Of a stretch of DNA of 6,866 bases, positions 5,820 through 6,866 are shown in pieces; position 1 is the first letter of the stretch, and the number at the start of each line of letters is the position of its first letter. The notes under the pieces were generated by a model. The model was not told the origin of the DNA and ran no database searches. It saw only the letters and a list, made by a program, of their open reading frames with translations. The translations under genes were made by a program, and so were the position numbers. Source of the stretch: Alteromonadaceae bacterium (GTDB lineage: Bacteria > Pseudomonadota > Gammaproteobacteria > Pseudomonadales > Oleiphilaceae); assembly GCA_013393545.1 (NCBI GenBank), contig JABXHG010000255.1:1-6866 (forward strand). Reading direction: 5' to 3'.

Positions 5820-6620
5820 TTACTTTTCATTATTAGAGGGCTTTTTTTCGACTCGGTCGAGATTATTTAAATTTTTCTGTCGGTCACCCTCAAGTTGCTC
5901 AATTCTTTTTTCAAGAATAGAGATTTTTTCTGTGTTAAAAAATACATCGTAAACAGGCTCACTTATTATCGGCAGTACTACTACGAATACTGAAAGTACC
6001 CCCAGTAACGCCGTTAATTTTCTTACACCGATTATCTGAGCCTTATCGTTAAGCGAATCGTCTATTTTTTTCTTAAGCTTTTCAGGATCAAGGAAGTACT
6101 TCGGAATATCTGACAACTCTTCCTTTCGGTAAATTTGATACTCTTTTATATCGCAATGGTCACGTATTTTCACTTTTAATTTTTCTATATCGGACATGTC
6201 AATTTCATGAAAAACGATGCGAAAAAATTCTACAGTTTTACCTTCACCCAGCTCTATTTTTTTCGATGACAAATTAGTTACTAATGTAGATATTGGGCCG
6301 TTAAAGCCGCCATCAATAATTCCCGTATTGAATGCTAGAAGCCCTTGTTGAGAGAATTGGTTTTTTAGAAAAACATATGCTACATACCCTGGCGGAACAT
6401 GAATTGTTTCCTCCGATACTACATAAACAGTCTCCTGAGGCTCTAAACAATATGTTCCGTCTTCTAGCTTTATCCTTTTTTTATCTTCGGAATCTTGATA
6501 AATAACTGTGCCGACACTAACCTCAATGCTTGATTTTCCTGCATAATCTTTGTGGTTAAGTATATCGCCCTGTCGCTTTACCATCCCAGAACGGATAGCA
6601 TTTGTGTTAGATATCTGCAT
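5820..6620 (-). CDS. dCTP deaminase/dUTPase-fold protein with C-terminal membrane anchor
   Basis: The 266-residue protein has an N-terminal domain (about 1-165) with the trimeric dCTP deaminase/dUTPase beta fold. VPPGYVAYVFLKNQFSQQGL (75-94) matches the region before and across motif II. GIIDGGFNG (100-108) matches dUTPase motif III with D103. VTNLSSKKIELGEG (114-127) matches the conserved strand after it. Key residues seem altered: the motif II Arg-Ser (RSS or RSG) reads KNQ, the motif III Tyr/Trp reads Phe, and the deaminase catalytic Glu aligns with Leu. A hydrophobic stretch at about 201-220, flanked upstream by Lys/Arg, is a likely transmembrane helix, and 231-259 looks coiled-coil. It may thus be a membrane-tethered nucleotide-binding protein without catalysis, trimerising through the fold. 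The start is ATG 6620 with AGGA 7 nt upstream; an alternative Met is residue 13. Convergent with the HAD phosphatase gene. The function is unknown, and the fold assignment is fairly sure. Confidence 0.75.
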   Translation of the reverse strand: MQISNTNAIRSGMVKRQGDILNHKDYAGKSSIEVSVGTVIYQDSEDKKRIKLEDGTYCLEPQETVYVVSEETIHVPPGYVAYVFLKNQFSQQGLLAFNTGIIDGGFNGPISTLVTNLSSKKIELGEGKTVEFFRIVFHEIDMSDIEKLKVKIRDHCDIKEYQIYRKEELSDIPKYFLDPEKLKKKIDDSLNDKAQIIGVRKLTALLGVLSVFVVVLPIISEPVYDVFFNTEKISILEKRIEQLEGDRQKNLNNLDRVEKKPSNNEK

Positions 6621-6866
6621 CAGAAAATCCTATTTTTACTTTATTATTAGTTACTTCTAAATCTGAAACTACTTTATTTTGTAAAATAATCAACAGAACT
6701 TTTTTACGAGCATACCAAAAAGTATATTTTAAGAGTCTTAGGTTTTGACTTTGAATGTCGAGCAGATCATGAAGTGATAACAGTAAAACCCCAATTGCCC
6801 CCACCCCCAAATAGTTCTAATATACCCACACGACCCAGTAACGTACTGATCTCATGCCTCTTTCCT
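6621..6866. other. Upstream region of the dUTPase-fold gene; no supported gene
   Basis: About 246 bp, AT-rich next to the gene and C-rich (plus strand) near 6789-6808. It probably contains the promoter of the minus-strand gene. TATACT-like boxes occur (minus-strand TATACT near 6722-6727), but none has a good -35 at the right distance. A small palindromic stretch, CAGTA-acg-TACTG, lies at 6836-6848. A TTG-initiated 67-codon frame crosses the region but has no ribosome site and low-complexity beginnings; I do not call it. Confidence 0.45.
6789..6827 (-). other. G-rich run with four G-tracts on minus strand
   Basis: On the minus strand, tracts GGG (6825-6827), GGGGG (6804-6808), GGGGG (6798-6802) and GGGG (6789-6792) occur in order, with loops of 16, 1 and 5 nt. 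Three tight tracts plus one distant one could form a G-quadruplex, but the first loop is long. The run lies about 170-210 bp upstream of the dUTPase-fold start codon. Confidence 0.35.

Noticed and set aside
6607..6810. 67-codon minus-strand frame overlapping the dUTPase-fold start by 14 nt
   Set aside because: It starts at TTG inside a G-rich low-complexity run, has no Shine-Dalgarno and no recognisable domain, and looks like translated upstream DNA.
1..6866. CRISPR array, tRNA, rRNA, insertion sequence or integrase
   Set aside because: No regularly spaced repeats, cloverleaf-like stretches, transposase/integrase motifs or terminal inverted repeats were seen on either strand.

Overview
The window looks like bacterial chromosome or genomic-island DNA, roughly 40 % G+C by eye, with compact genes and Shine-Dalgarno starts that include non-ATG codons. 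The gene families (a Vsr close to the E. coli enzyme, a Dcm-like C5 methyltransferase, a dCTP deaminase/dUTPase-fold protein) suggest a proteobacterium, most likely a gammaproteobacterium. This is inferred from family resemblance only; no rRNA, tRNA or housekeeping marker is present.

Positions 82-4928 form one coherent restriction-modification locus. On the minus strand, reading leftward from about 3544, lie an McrB-like AAA+ NTPase (1790-3544), a LlaJI/McrC-like PD-(D/E)xK nuclease (546-1778) and a Vsr very-short-patch mismatch endonuclease (82-540). They are separated by 11 and 5 bp, so they probably form one operon. Diverging on the plus strand is a cytosine-C5 methyltransferase (3621-4928) with an N-terminal XRE-type helix-turn-helix. 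The target-recognition region of the methylase resembles Dcm/M.EcoRII/M.SsoII, which suggests a CCWGG or CCNGG target. The expected division of labour is that the methylase protects self DNA, the McrB-like motor and LlaJI-like nuclease cut unmodified DNA, and Vsr starts repair of T:G mismatches made when 5-methylcytosine deaminates.

The 76-bp divergent intergenic region (3545-3620) holds the most interesting non-coding signal. It is a perfect 10-bp palindrome, CCTGGCCAGG, made of two abutting CCWGG sites and set in an interrupted 16-bp palindrome. It overlaps the best candidate methylase -10 and sits between the candidate -35 and -10 of the restriction operon. It could be both the enzyme's own target and an operator for its HTH domain.

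Positions 4929-5066 are a short intergenic region rich in small repeats (three CTATAG copies, an 8-bp inverted repeat, a 6-bp inverted repeat, a 7-bp tandem duplication). It leads into a HAD-superfamily phosphatase (5067-5780) of the SerB/ThrH-like type with a Glu variant of motif I. Convergent to it, 39 bp away, is a dCTP deaminase/dUTPase-fold protein (5820-6620) that seems to have lost several catalytic residues and carries a C-terminal membrane segment and a predicted coiled coil. Its role is unknown. Positions 6621-6866 are an upstream region with no gene I can support; it contains a C-rich run on the plus strand (G-rich on the gene's own strand).
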